A DNA stretch of 64,000 nucleotides from assembly GCA_941918925.1 (NCBI GenBank), contig OW799237.1, forward strand, positions 6,615,201-6,679,200, given 5' to 3'. Each line of letters begins with the position of its first letter. Positions within the stretch are counted from its first letter, which is position 1. This document shows positions 22,884 to 35,659 of the stretch, piece by piece. This stretch comes from Phyto melanocephala (Eukaryota; Arthropoda; Insecta; Diptera; Rhinophoridae). A program made the position numbers and the translations under genes. The notes under the pieces were generated by a model that made no database searches, was not told the origin of the DNA, and saw only the letters and a program-made list of their open reading frames with translations.

Positions 22884-23758
22884 AAGGGTGATTTTTTAGC
22901 TATTATCTTTTTGGCAACACTGGTTTAAACAGCTGACGCACGTTTCGTGTTTTGTTTCACTGTCAAACATCTTCAGTTTGGTCTATAATTTAACCATGAA
23001 TCATCTTACAAACGAACAACGCTTGTAAATTATTAAAATTTATTATCAAAATGCGTGCTCTGTTAAGAAAGTTCATCCACCTAAATCCTTCCGCAAAATT
23101 TTCCACGAGGCCCAATTGCTCCGTTAATAATTGTCGATTTTGGAGTGAAGATCAGCCAAAAGCATTGCAAGAGCTACCAATGCAGCCAGAAAAAGTCACA
23201 GTTTGGTGTGGTTTATGGGCTGGTGGCATCATTGGACCGTACTTCTTCAAAGATGATGCGAATCGTAACGTAACTGTGAATGGTGAAGGCTACCGTGAGA
23301 TGATAACCAACTTGCATGACATGTGGTTTCAACAAGACGGTGTCACATGCCACACAGCACGCTTAACAATGGACTTATTGAGTGGCGAGTTCGCCACGTT
23401 CGGGACCGGTCAATTGACCGCCTAGATAGAACGATTTAACGCCTTTAGACTATTTTTAGTGGGGCTATGTTAAAGCTCATGTCTATACACACACGCCCGC
23501 TTCAATTGACACATTGGAAGACAACATTGAATTATTTATTTATGAGATAACGTCCGAAATGTTGAAAAGAGTATGCCAAAATTGGACTAAGCGGATGGAC
23601 CATTTGAGGCGAAGTCACGGTCAATATTTGCATTAAATAATCTTCAAATATTAAATTATATGCACCATACTATCGATTCCAATAAAGATTTCATGCATTT
23701 TTCTAAATTTTATGTGGTTTTTTTATAACTTTCCTATAGCTCTTAAAAAATCACGCTT
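22884..23758 (+). mobile_element. Internally deleted DD41D mariner-type element
   Basis: The ends AAGGGTGATTTTTTAGCTAT and (reverse complement of the right) AAGCGTGATTTTTTAAGAGC match at most positions. TA flanks both sides (22882-22883 and 23759-23760). At 875 bp it is shorter than a full element, because the transposase has an internal deletion. Its termini resemble those of 6332-7254 only in the first bases (AAGGGTG), so it is a different subfamily. Confidence 0.85.
22996..23634 (+). pseudogene. DD41D transposase pseudogene
   Basis: It starts MNHLTNEQRL, then has a stop, IIKIYYQNACSVKK: the start of the N-terminal helix-turn-helix. A large deletion then joins to FRKIFHEA. After a frame change, 23110-23425 reads NNCRFWSEDQPKALQELPMQ, EKVTVWCGLWAGGIIGPYFF and MWFQQDGVTCHTARLTM, carrying the second catalytic Asp. 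The SDEAHF block with the first Asp is deleted or mutated. A further frameshift near 23400 leads to GYVKAHVYT, ASIDTLEDNIE and a C-terminus QNWTKRMDHLRRSRGQYLH with a stop at 23634. At least three disabling changes are visible. Confidence 0.85.
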
Positions 23759-23760
23759 TA

Positions 23761-24480
23761 CAAAGGCAAAAATAGAAAAACTGAGTAGGTCCTGAAAAGA
23801 GAACCAATAGCTTTAACAGACAGAAGATATAAATATTCAAACTAGTTTTAATGCAAAGTCTCGATTAAAAGCTTATATTAAGATCCTATTCTCCTTGGAT
23901 AAATGACGGCAATACAAGTAAAGGGCTTTAAAGGTGCTCCATATCGTTCAAGCTACAAAATGCTCTCTTAATGCAGTATCAGTGAGAAAATCACGCTGGA
24001 AAAAGATTCAAATTTTTTTCTATAGTTTACTATAAAAATAAAGAAGAACTACAATAATTTTTTTTATTTATTTTAGAAATAATGTAAATAGTAATGTCAA
24101 CACCTTAAAAATTTTAAAAAATATTTTTTTAATCCTCATTTGAAAATTAAGAAAAATTGTGTCGTGTATACTACGCCTTTTCGTTCCCCTGCCCACAAAA
24201 TTCGTATTGTTTTCTTTCAATTTGTTAAGGGTAAAAGAGGACTATATAATTTTTAATCAATTTAGCATATAACTTCTAGGATTTTAAGAAATTTTTGTAA
24301 AGCCCTTATGACATTTGCTTTTTTTTCTTAATCTTAGATTGAAATAGTGAAAAGGTTATGTTAAAAAGAGAGAAAACTATGCATATTTTCTGTATTTATT
24401 TTTTATTTTTAATATTACCTCTTCAACAAATGGGGCAAAAAGTAACTGAAAATCGCACTATTCAAAATGGAAATGAATTT
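23761..24480. other. AT-rich non-coding DNA
   Basis: No supported feature. Confidence 0.5.
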
Positions 24481-24489
24481 ATATATAGG

Positions 24490-24740
24490 ACATTGTATAA
24501 TTCAGTCACTAATCGTTAAAGTTATAGGCAAAAAAATTTTTTAAAAATATATATTTGTTAAGGTCTATCAAGTTACTTAAGCTAATAATTATTTCTCGGA
24601 CATGAGAAAGATTCAAGCCAAAATATTGGAAATTACTGCTGAGAAAATCTGACTTGTTGGTTATAAACTAACTGAGATATAGGCTTTACCTTATATTTAC
24701 AAACGAAAATTGTTTTTTTTTCAGCTTCTGTGCAACAGAG
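24490..24740 (+). repeat. Repeat related to the 51.9-52.2 kb segment (family A interior)
   Basis: CAGTCACTAATCGTTAAAGT then TATAGGCAAAAAAATTTTTT matches TAGTCACTAATCGTCAAAGT/TGTAGGCAAAAATTTTTTG at 51940-51982. About 150 bp on, both have AACTGAGATATA(A/G)GC and a T-run followed by AG. The order and spacing are conserved. Confidence 0.5.
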
Positions 24741-26260
24741 AGAACCGGTGCAGATATCACAAGCAGATTAGAATAATCACTAGATGCAGATATAAAACTA
24801 AGTAGTTAGCAGTACTGTATCGATTTAAGCTTGAAATGTCAATTTTACGCTTAACATTTTGAGATTTTTTTTAGACAGATTGCGGTTTTTTTATCGATAA
24901 CATACATAAAACGACGATTTGATGATTTTTCCTAATATGGCTGAACTCTTTGCTTCTATCCAAATTTTCTATGATAAAATACTTGCACTCTTTTTTAAAA
25001 AGCCTTAAAAGACATAAAAAAGCAAGCGTCATAAGGTCTTTAAAAATCTATCTATTTTCTAGCGATTTTTAGGACACATTTAGCGGAATTTGTTGAAAAT
25101 AAGTTCCCATCACTGATATTTACCCATAATTGTATTTGTTATTAAGCTACATTTATTCCAATTTTCTTTATATTCAATATTTTTTTTTATTGCATACATT
25201 GCCAGACAACAAAATAAAATGATTTTTATTTTGCATTTTAATAATTCGATAAGAATTTATTTTTGTAGGTTTTCTTCGTTCTGCCAATAGGAAGCACCAA
25301 ACAAACCACAACCAATAAAACTCATACCTAATGAAATCTAAAGGTAAAAAAAGATAATAAAAATAAATCAATGATTTACCACAAATTTTTATTTTTTCTG
25401 GGGTTAAATTTTATAAGCCACAAAACAACAACAACATCAACAAAAAACTGAAAAGATTTATGCACTCAAAATGAAGATATTTTTTGTATTGAAAACAAAA
25501 TAAAAATGTGAAAATCAAGACAAGTAAGTAATGTTGTTTCAACAATAATAACAATATGATACAAAAAATAAAATATCTTAAAAGGACAAAGAGGTTTTAA
25601 ATTAAAATTAATGACTACAGCCATCTAATAATTCAAATAATTTCGAATAAACAATATTTTTGTTTCTCTATTTTTCTCTCAAATTGAAATCAAATACCAC
25701 AGAGCGTACAATAATAATTTTATTGCAAAATAACAAATTAATTATTTATTGCTCATATGCCAGCAGGAGTTTTATAAATAATAAGCAAAAATATTAGATT
25801 ACACATACAAATTTATGTACAATTGGTGTATGCACAAAGATTCCTTAATGTCGTAATTTTATAATTTCCCAAAAAATTTTAAATAAATAAAAATTATTGT
25901 ATTTTTTATGGAAAATATTAAAAGCTTTTTAAAATTTCTCAAAATTATGAAATTTTGACAATATATTATGACAATACGCTACATAAGACATCTGATGAAT
26001 TCACCAAATATTTGAATATCATCAAAATTGTTTGAAGTTTGCCGACATTAAACATATTTGTTCAAATAAATAATTTAAAGGTTTTATAGGAAGAAATTAA
26101 ATATTAAAATCAAAAGTAGAAAATGAAAATAAAAAAATAAAATAAAGTACACATACACATACACATACAGGTACTACAACTACAGATTCAATGATGAAAC
26201 AGAATTTCGACTTAAAGAGATTTTCGAAACAAATTAGCCTCTAATGTCACAGACATGAGT
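24741..26260. other. AT-rich non-coding DNA
   Basis: A CACATA microsatellite lies at about 26148-26168. Nothing else was recognised. Confidence 0.5.
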
Positions 26261-26264
26261 TAAC

Positions 26265-26470
26265 ATCTATACTCTTGTTCTCTCAACAATGTTACCATAT
26301 TTTCATTAAAACTTAATTTCTTTTGTAAACTAAACAATTTGTTTTTGTTGTTTTGACGCACCAAAAAAAAATAAAATTAAATTAAACAATAAAATGCGAA
26401 TAGTTAAGGTTACTACCGTCGATTTACTTATGGGCCATGTTTCTTCACCAGTACTTTTGTAGACGCTATT
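26265..26470 (+). repeat. Dispersed repeat family B
   Basis: TACTCTTGTTCTCTCAACAA then TGTTACCATATTTTCATT, and 100 bp on, CGTCGATTTACTTATGGGCC. This is the same block order as at 8838 and 32940. Confidence 0.5.
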
Positions 26471-26589
26471 CTGTTTTAGTGTTAATCTGTGTTTCGAGTA
26501 TTTCGCTCTTGTTATAGAACCTTTACTCAAAGCTCTCTTTTGTATTCTTAAAATATCAAATTAACAAGTAAGAGCAAAGTATCATAAAG

Positions 26590-27010
26590 TGGTGTTCTTA
26601 TATGGCTTCCTCAAAAGGAGGTCGTAAAAGCAGGCATGTCATACTTACGTTCTATTATTAAATTCAAGCTGAATAAACGACCACTTCTACGCAAGAGTTA
26701 AGGTTATGTAAGGTTGAACGATTATTCCTTGCTTGAGCGTTAGTTCAATGCGACAATCCTAAAGGTGCTCCCACTTCCTTAGAAAAATCTAGTGTTAGTT
26801 ACCGATTTTGGATATTTCCTTTAAATCTTAGCTAGGGTGCTCAGTCAGTCCACTCTAGAGTGCAGAAGCTTTGAACAGTGGCAGGGAATGTGCTCTTAAG
26901 TCTCTCTATCCCCCTGTACATTAAAGATCCTACAGTCATTGCTGGATATCAATAAAGCGGTCCAATATTAACCTTAAATCATTCCGACCAGGATTCGACA
27001 CTATTCTCTA
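26590..27010. other. GC-richer block, probable TE relic of unknown family
   Basis: It is noticeably richer in G and C than its surroundings and has no usable frame. Phrases such as AGGTGCTCCCACTTCC and CTCTATCCCCCTGTAC suggest a decayed mobile element, but I cannot assign it. Confidence 0.3.
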
Positions 27011-28240
27011 CGCAGAAATAATATCAATCTCGTCATTATCTAATTGTAGAAACTTAAATGGATTCTAGAGATTTTGCACGAAAATGTGTCATCCTATATC
27101 TCGCCGTCATATTAGAGCATATTTTTTTCGTATAAAAGTTCACTGCTGTCTGTAAGTCTTTTCATTTTTTGGTCCGCCTCTTTTCCCTCAATTCCACTAT
27201 TTATCCAAAATAAATAGACTTCTACTCTCTTTTGTTGGTATACAATATAATAATGGATTTCTGGCACTCCTGGACAATTGAGGAACAAGTGATATTTGCG
27301 AGTATTGCCCTAATAGCAGCCAGAACTTGAGTTTTTCTTTGGAAAACCAAAAATAAAAACAGACATACGCCGTTTTTCCTTATTGCCACAAAATTGTTTA
27401 AAAAAATACTTTTAAAACCCCGCACTTAAATATTTCAATCACTTATATAATATTTAAAATTCCTTTACTCCTTTTATTTTCACTTTAACACAACAACTGT
27501 CCATGTTGGTTGATCTCAATTTTTATTATAAATAAATCAATTAAGCTCTACAATTAAACATAAACAATGTTTTTATTTATTTAATTTTTATTTTAAATAA
27601 TTGTTTTTAACTCATTCATCTGCTAAAAGTTTATACAGTTGCCTCTGCGGTAGTTAGTTATTTGTGGATATGAAACTTGATGTTGTTGTTATTGTTGTTA
27701 AAGTTACTGCCGTTCCTGAATGAGTTTTTTTTTTATAATTTTTGATTTGCAATGAGTTGTGATTGCAGTTTGATTGTCATTTTTATGTGATAAATGTAGA
27801 TTTCAATAGTCTCTGTTAGCATTTAACTCCATCGATAGACAGATTGTAGTGAGGAGTCATAGGGAAGACACGAATACAGTTATAAAATCATTCAGTCAGT
27901 CGGTAAGCTATTCATGTGTGCAAAGTTTAAATATCTATGATAAAATGTTGAGAAAAGCTATGTGAAAGGGTGAGAGAGGGAGAGAGAGAAGGGGTAACAT
28001 AGTATTACGTTACATTACAACATGTGTTAATGCTAAATTTTACAGTGGGAGAAAGTGAAGCTAAATTTTTAGGTAAATACGTTTTGGATCAGTCATACAA
28101 CTAGTTGTAACGAGTGGTAGATCTCACACACATTGACTGCAAATAAACAAACTTACTATTCTCCCATTGCAAAATTTAAGATTACTTAGTTCCTCAAACA
28201 AAAACCTGATTAACATCAATTAAAAATACTAGAGTACTGG
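27011..28240. other. Non-coding DNA without recognised features
   Basis: A GAGAGAGAG run lies at about 27970-27990. No gene is seen. Confidence 0.5.
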
Positions 28241-28242
28241 TG

Positions 28243-28377
28243 TTAAACTTGCTGCCATATTCATAAAAAATATTTTAGATTTTTCAAAAGTTTATTTGAC
28301 AGATATTTTACAGAATATATTTAATAAGCCTTCAATAAACCTTAAATATTTTTACGAATATGGCAGCAAAGGTTTAA
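28243..28377. mobile_element. Short hairpin element (135 bp)
   Basis: The left arm TTAAACTTGCTGCCATATTC and the right arm (reverse complement TTAAACCTTTGCTGCCATAT then TCGTAAAAATATTTAAGG) match for about 30 bp with a 2-base insertion. Both arms continue into AAAATATTT. The form suggests a foldback MITE. Only one copy is in the window. Confidence 0.5.
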
Positions 28378-29096
28378 AAAGTACTTAAAGCAAAGATTTT
28401 CGTTATAAACTCATATTATAAATAGCCATAGATATTCAACAGTGTAGTGTATTTAAGATGACTGAACAAACCCAAATATTACAAAAAATTAATTTCTAAT
28501 ATTAAGCAAATCCGAAAATACCTTAATAATTGATGTTCGTACAGGATATTCAAACTTAGACGAGAACCTGTAGCAAAGAGGACAAGATGGTAATAACAAA
28601 TAAAGGGCGTGAGAAAAGGCATCGTATATCAGTGTCTAGTTTTTACGTAGCTTTCAATACTTTGAGTATAATATTTATACAAAGATTGACTAGCAAACTT
28701 TATGGAACTAAATATCTATCATTTTCTTATTATTCACTAACGATTTATCTTTTCGATAATCGAAAGTCCAAAAATTACATCCAAGGACACTGCACAATAT
28801 AAACTGGTCCTTAGTTCAACCTAACTTAATTTAAGAATCTGAGCAGAAAAAATCCCATATGTCAACTCAGATTATAACTCAGTTTTTATATGCCCATTAT
28901 TAAAAATTATTTCATACAGGCCTCTTATAAACTCTTATTTTTAATGAACACTTAAAATGCTGCATATGTGTAGGGGTTTTGTGCGTGCCGCTTAAAGACA
29001 AATGTACAAATAAATACATGAATTGTGTTACAAGGCAATGGAGGCTGTTTTTTGTTGTTCATATTTGAAGACGATCAAAAAATAACTTTTTAAATG

Positions 29097-29962
29097 AAAC
29101 AAGTAAGAGCGCTATATTCGGCCGTGCCGAATCTTATATACCCTTCACAACGTGTAGTCATGCAATAACAGTAGTTATTATCACCATTAATCGCATATGA
29201 AATACGTACATACATTTAAAAAACATACATATATAAAAACATCCCATTGTAAAATTATAAATTTACGTATGTATGTTAAAAGCAAAAAAATAAAAAATAA
29301 AAAAAAAATTTAAAAATAAAATTTAAAAAAAATTTAAAAAAAAAATTAAAAAAATATTAAAAAAAAATTTTAAAACAAAATAATTAAAATATATATAATA
29401 AATATAAAACAAAAAAAAAATTAAAAAAAAATAAAAAAAATTAAAAAAATAAATAATAATAAAAATATAAATAATATATTAAATAAAAAATAAAAAAAAA
29501 ATAAAAAAAATTAAAAAAAAATCAAAAATAAAATTTAAAAAAGAAAATAAAAAAAATTTTTTTTTGGCTCAGCTGGGATTCGATGCCACGTTTTCTCTAA
29601 CCAGTATACACGTTTGTATGTATGTTGTTGTTGTAATGTTGTTTTTGAGAAAAAAAAATCGAGGTGGTCGTGGGTTTTTGCTCATATCTCAGTTGTTTAT
29701 GTACCGATGTTTCTGATTTTCAATACCGATCTACTCCCGAATATTTCTGATATTTTAATACCTCACCCGGGTCCAAGCGATGTCGGGGGGCTTCAAAAAG
29801 TTGATTTCAACATACACACGGACAGACTGACAGAGCTTAATCGACTCCATAAGCTTTCAGAAAATATATACTTTATGGGGTCGGAAATAAAAATTGTAGA
29901 AATTTCACACGGAATGACAAACCTATATATACCCTTTTTCACTGTGTGAAGGGTATAAAAAA
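29097..29962 (-). repeat. Dispersed repeat family A, long copy with A-rich interior
   Basis: The edges are AACAAGTAAGAGCGCTATAT and GTGTGAAGGGTATAAAA; the right end includes the palindrome ACCCTTTTTCACTG/GTGTGAAGGGT. The reversed core (ACGGACAGACTG, TTAATCGACTCC, TTTATGGGGTCGG) is at about 29818-29885. Between 29278 and 29565 lies a run of almost pure A with scattered T, expanded relative to the 16.6 kb copy. The frame at 29614-29949 is repeat-derived. Confidence 0.75.
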
Positions 29963-31980
29963 AAATCAATATTATTTCATTTCCATCAATGATTGCCGAT
30001 ATGTCGCCGAAAAAGTCCGGCTCCACACTCACACCCACACTTAAGAGCATTAAAGTATTTATTTGATAATCTACCGTGGCACCTTAGTGATGTATTTATT
30101 ATATTGCCATTCAAATTTGCTGAACATCCACCCACTGTATATTATATCTATGTATAGGTATTAAATTGCACTTACGTTTGTGTGGGCCTGCGTTTATGTA
30201 GCGCACACAATGTGGGTGCAAAAATAAAATTGCGTTTTAATGAACTCTTGTAGTTGCTGTGTGTATGGGATTCTTTTAAATATTTGAAATCATGGATCAT
30301 CACACATGAATACAACCAGACCCACAATTACACTCAATCTACACACTCAATGATATGTGAATGTATTTATTAAAGTGAACACTGTCAATTGGTCATTATT
30401 TATTTATATAAAAGTGTAATATGTATTTATTATTAAGTTTTAGCCTCGAAATTCAAAAATTACTTTCCATAATAACATGCCAATTGAAAGTGAACAAAAA
30501 AGAAAAACTAGTTTGATATGTGTCATGCCTAATGTATAAAAAAGCCTCATAAATACCAAACCTCACTATGAATCACCCCCTATAAATAAGTAAAATTATT
30601 TCCATATCAAAACTAATAAATTAAATACTTCAAACACTTTGTCAAAATAAGCCACCTTTGACAACAGTCTTAACTACCTGTCAAGACAGTCTGAAATCTA
30701 ATTTATAATCTACAACATAAAAAAAAGAGTTGTAAAAAAAATATTAAAAAGAGTGGAAGATATAAAACTCTGTTAATAAAAAAAATCTAATAAGATTTGT
30801 GGAAATCCATTAAAGAGCGCAATGAAAAATATATTTTTTTTCTTATCATCAAATAAACTGAATTTTTGCACAATTTCAATTTATGTCTTTATAATCATAT
30901 TATTAAGTATAAACAACGAAAACAGACTAAATGTTAAAAATTTATCTTTTGTTTAAAAAAAAATGCTTATAAAATTGTCCTGCTGTCAAGCTTTGTCATA
31001 CAATTCATTTAACGAAACTTTTACAATTGGCCTGCATTTAATTTTATTTTCTTCTCACCTTTTGTTTAGACTTTTTTTTTTGTTTTGTTCTAAAAGAAGC
31101 TAAAGATCTTAACCTTTGTTGCCAGCAATTTCGAACTAAATAAATTGTTTCTTTCAAGTGCTTATAAAACAGAAGACTTTTTATGTATTTTTTTATATTT
31201 CAACTTTGAAGTTTAAGAGAAAAAAAAGCAGCAAAAAACATTGATTTGATTTTATTTTACCCTTTACAAAGTTACTTTACATTTATGTGTATTATGGCTG
31301 CTGTTGTGCTTATCTCTTAACACCTTCCATTAGGTATGGATTGGGTCTTTTGAAGACTCAAGTTAATGGAAAGTAAAATTAGATTATTTACATTTTCTTT
31401 TCTCAGAGAGTCTTATTGAAGAAAACGAATAAAAAAAACCTTTAGAGATTTCTTGTTAAATATGAATAAATACACAAAAGAAAATGTTGAAATGATAAAT
31501 CGTTAAACTGGAAGAATATTTAAGAAAATTTTATAATTAAATTGCAAAAATTGCGACAGAAATTTCAATGCATTTTATAGTATAAATTCCAATGTAGTCG
31601 AAAATTAAAGAGAAAATACAATGTAGTATACACTTTTTATATAAAGTGTGTATCAAAATAAACTATAATCTGTAAGCCATGTAAGCAATACATTTTGTTT
31701 GTAAAAAGCTCAGTACATAGTTCACTTAATCTTTACTTTTGTAAAAATCCTTAAAAAAATAATAATGTCAGCATTTTTTTAGTTTCTCTCCTTCAACGCA
31801 ACGTTATTTTTGGCTATTTGCCATAGACCCCATAAATTCAATAGTAAATTGTGAGGGCTTATGCAGAGGAACTGCACAACCAGGAAATTCCTTTAAAATT
31901 GTTATATTTTTTCACGGGTTGTAAAAACTAGTTTTAAATTTATCCACAAGACCTAATTTTAAGCAAAAATTTTAAGCAAA
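29963..31980. other. AT-rich non-coding DNA
   Basis: A small palindrome TATACACTTTTTATATAAAG then TGTGTA lies at about 31627. No gene is seen. Confidence 0.5.
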
Positions 31981-32004
31981 ATAAATTTGCATTTTTTACA
32001 CCTA

Positions 32005-32065
32005 AAACCGGTTCGGATAACCGGTTTAAATAACCGATTCGGATAACCGGTTTTTTTAATTTTAT
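32005..32065. repeat. AACCGGTT-rich palindromic cluster
   Basis: AAAACCGGTTCGGATAACCGG then TTTAAATAACCGATTCGGATAACCGGTTT contains two and a half copies of TTCGGATAACCGGTTT, and AACCGGTT is self-complementary. A weaker trace (AAAACCGAGTAACTGG) lies at 32295. It may be the end of a decayed element. Confidence 0.4.
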
Positions 32066-32394
32066 ATATATAAAAAAAGGAAAGCAAAACCTTAATTATA
32101 TTCCTAGTTTATTATTTGACTCCAAATCAAAAAGATTTAACAAAATTGGTATTTAAAACTAAATTTAATTCTTAAATGAACCAACCAGGACATTTACTAA
32201 AAGAAAGAATTTTTTTACGGTTTTTTAAACCCTATTTTGAATTAGTCCTCAAGACCTTATTAAAAGCAAAACATGTTTCTAGTTTTTTTATACCTAAAAC
32301 CGAGTAACTGGTCAAGCAATCGGTATCCATTTAATAATTGAATTCCGCTCCACTGCAGATGTTTTCTGTTGAAAAGAGAATGATTTTACATTGC

Positions 32395-32725
32395 CGGGTG
32401 GTAACTGCCGCCAGTCATAATCGCACAATACCTCGAAATCACCTACACCTTCATTAGACTGAGACCCCCACTGCATTCACACTTAATGTGTGCTTGGCAG
32501 AGCCTCCCTAATCTCCTTAAGTGATCCCCTTAACCAAATTCACTCGTCTCATGCTCTCTATTAGCATCTGAGTCACACTAAAATCTTTGTGTGTGAGGTT
32601 CAGGTTTCTTCTATGCCCTAGCCAGGGGGTGATAAAGCATCTATATTACAGACAAGCAACAACACCAAGATGTGGCCACTTCGCCAGGGTAATATGGTCC
32701 CGGGGTATTTCCTTGATATATGAAG
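32395..32725 (+). repeat. Dispersed repeat family D, GC-richer
   Basis: CTGAGTCACACTAAAATC then GTGTGAGGTTCAGGTTTC and TATGCCCTAGCCAGGGGG matches, in order, 61918-61980 (CTGAGTCACATTGACCTC, TATGAGGTCTAAGATTCTCC, TATACCCCAT). CATGCTCT precedes both. It is a probable relic of a larger retroelement with no intact frame. Confidence 0.5.
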
Positions 32726-32939
32726 CGGTTTCTTTTTGGACGACTTTAAATTTTAAGAACAACAAAAATAACTTAAATCTCTAAATTTGTTCAGTTTTTT
32801 TCAGTCTCCACAGTGTTCAAAATTAATGGTGAAATATAATTTTGACATAATGAGATTTTCCTTACAAAAAAGCATATAAGCATATATATTCGTCGCAGAA
32901 ATCAGTCGCATGTTAGAATATTTTATTATTTTCTTATCG

Positions 32940-33110
32940 TTTTTTCTTGTGCTCTTATTTTTAGACATTCACTCTCTCCACAATGTTGCCATATTTTAAT
33001 AAAATTTTATATATTTATTAAACAAGGCATTAGTTAAAAATTAAACTTTAACTGCCAATGAGCCATGTTTTCTGTAGACGCAATTTTTTGACCACATTTT
33101 GTTTAAATTT
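32940..33110 (+). repeat. Dispersed repeat family B
   Basis: GTGCTCTTATTTTTAGACAT then CTCTCCACAATGTTGCCATA, and 80 bp on, TGCCAATGAGCCATGTTTTC. It aligns with the 8838 and 26265 copies. The first half alone recurs at 56265. Confidence 0.55.
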
Positions 33111-34950
33111 TGTTCAACATTGAAAACGCCATGTTTTCTTGTGAAGAGATCCATTGTTACTAAACTATCAGCTGTGATATGAAACTGCTTTTTAGAGTTG
33201 CCAACATTTTTTTATTATTTTTTTTTTCAATTCCACCAAAATTCATTCAAATTCATTTCTTTTAAAATTTTCATTTTTGTTCAAGGACACCCATTTTCAT
33301 CAACCGCTTTACTTCACAAATTTATGTTATTAAATAATAATAATAAAAACAACTAATTTATATTCATGTTTTTGTTGTTATTGTCAATTGATAGGTTTGA
33401 TATATGTTGAAAACTATTATCAGCAATAAATAAAATATTAAATGACAGTACAATGCAGATGTGTTTGTATATGTTTAGTACCCTTTCAGTATTAATTACG
33501 TTTATAATTGAAAAAAAAAACGAACAAATAATACGTTGGCATAACAAGACAGAATGCGTTACAAATAAACCCATGACACAAAGGATGTAAATGACAAAAT
33601 GGAGTTTTAAATGATTTAAAGTCTCAATTTACATAAAACGTTAATAAAACAATTATGACAATACTTCAAAAGCACAAATGTAAAATACAGCCATTTTCCC
33701 CAATCCGTATAAAAAAGCAGCATGCTCTGACATTATTTCCTAAATTATATGGCAATTTCTAACACATTTTAAATGTTTCATCGTAAAATCTTTATTAAAC
33801 GATAAACATACAACTTAAACCATAAACTTTAAACCATCAACTAATAAAATTGTAGCAACTTTTTGAAACATGTTTTCTCATAGCTGGCAGACAGACACTA
33901 GGATTTATGGCTGCCATTAGAATTGTATGTCAGTGTATGAACTAGTATATGCAGTTATGTATTTTACATTCTCTACTGTTTGTGGTATTAAGAAGCGTTT
34001 CATGCTAGAACAGGGTCTTAAAAATAATTTTTAAAAATTTTCTACACGACCATAACGAGTTCTTTTTACTTGTTTTTTTTTTTAAGTTGTGGAGAATAAA
34101 AGTTTTTTCTTCTTTATCCTTTCATCAAATTGATTGTAAACTTTGAAGCTTCATTTTAAGTCGTCTAAACACTTCTAATGTTAAATGTTGTGAAAACCAT
34201 AAGGACACAAATATCTAATGATTTTGTAATTATGTGTTACTTTTATGAAGACTTATAAAGTGATACAAAAGTTAAAGGGAATTTTGAGGAGTGGGAAAAA
34301 GTAACACTTGTGGGAATAAACTAAAAAAATTTTTATTGAAAAAAATTTGCAAAAATCTATTTTATAACCTCATCTTTAGTCCAGACATTTAAAAAAAAAT
34401 AAAAATAATAATCGAACTGTTAAGACTACAACCAAGGCATATTCACAAGGCATCCTCGTAGCAACAGCTGTTTGTCAAAATGTGTTATAATCGCCATAAT
34501 TTTCTTTGTTTGAGCAGGAATCGGAAATGGAAATTTTCTCTTAGTATTAAAAAATCTACCAAGTATATTTTTGTATTTGTTGTTTGTATAAACTTTATCA
34601 TGGTTTTCATGTTTAAATAAAAAATTAAAAATAACTAATCATAAGAACTTTTCCATCCCTGGTACACAAGTTAGCCTCTGCGGATAATATTAACAAATAA
34701 TAAGAAGAATAACGGGTTGAAAATGGTGTTTTTTAAAGTCTCACAAGGCACATATTCTAGATAGTCTTGTCGCAATAGCTGACTAAGAAGAATAATAACG
34801 TTGAAGTTTATTAAATTCGCTTTAATTCGACAAATATGGGTTGGTATCGGAAACGTGGTGGCGTAGTGACGTGGTTTAGTGGTTAAATTTCTTGCCTATT
34901 GAAATGAAAGCCCCATGTTAGTACCGCTATAGTTTTTGGAGTTTAAAAAT
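33111..34950. other. AT-rich non-coding DNA
   Basis: No supported feature. The frame at 33353-33574 is unrecognised. Confidence 0.5.
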
Positions 34951-34959
34951 TAAGTGGCC

Positions 34960-35360
34960 TCAACGCCGCTCTAGAAAATTCATACAAGAAGCCTCTGACA
35001 TCCCCACCCTGGAAAAGGAGAACAAAATCATGGCAAAAGGTCAAGCAGCCGCAACTAACTGGAAATCGAATACTAGAAAGATTTTCTACCACTACAGCAA
35101 ATGCGCTGAGGACGTTGATTCTAGGAAACGACAGATGGCAACCCCATTATCCAAGCACCTGCTACAGCAGACTAATTATCAATTTAGCTGGAATAATAAC
35201 TGATTAACGAAACTGATGCAGGGCAAAATAACAAAAGTCTGAATCGTGCGACAACAACCTTTGGCACACGAAAATCGCAAAAACAACTGCGAGAGAAAAT
35301 GTAAGCTGGAGGTGCTTTATGAAAGCCATATGCTCCTAAGAGGAGTTTTGAAAAAATAGG
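34960..35360 (+). repeat. Dispersed repeat family C (LINE-tail-like)
   Basis: It carries CTAGGAAACGACAGATGGCA then ACCCCATTATCCAAGCACC, and ends GGTGCTTTATGAAAGCCATA then TGCTCCTAAGAGGAG. The same two blocks in order lie at 38860-39020 and, decayed, at 13550-14325. Plus-strand frames are broken. Confidence 0.55.
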
Positions 35361-35659
35361 GAAATAATCTTTTACTTTTTTTACCCTTCTCAACAGAAAA
35401 CATCTATCAGCTTTGTTGCAGCAATTCGCCGTTGCTTACAACTGTACGAATATGCCTTGACAGATTCTATTTTTAAAGGGAAATTAAATGTAACACTGTT
35501 TTCATATCTGGCAACTCTATTATACATTTGATAACGAACAGACTTCCGCTAGAACAGTGTTTGCAATTTATTTAGAAAATCATGGTTCATCTTTTAGCAT
35601 AAACGTACGCACAACGTTTTGATATACAAGTGATATTTATTTTGTTTCAATGAGTTCAA

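Noticed and set aside
29614..29949. A 111-codon frame and its antisense partner
   Set aside because: Both fall within dispersed repeat family A, and the same sequence in the 16.6 kb copy is not open.
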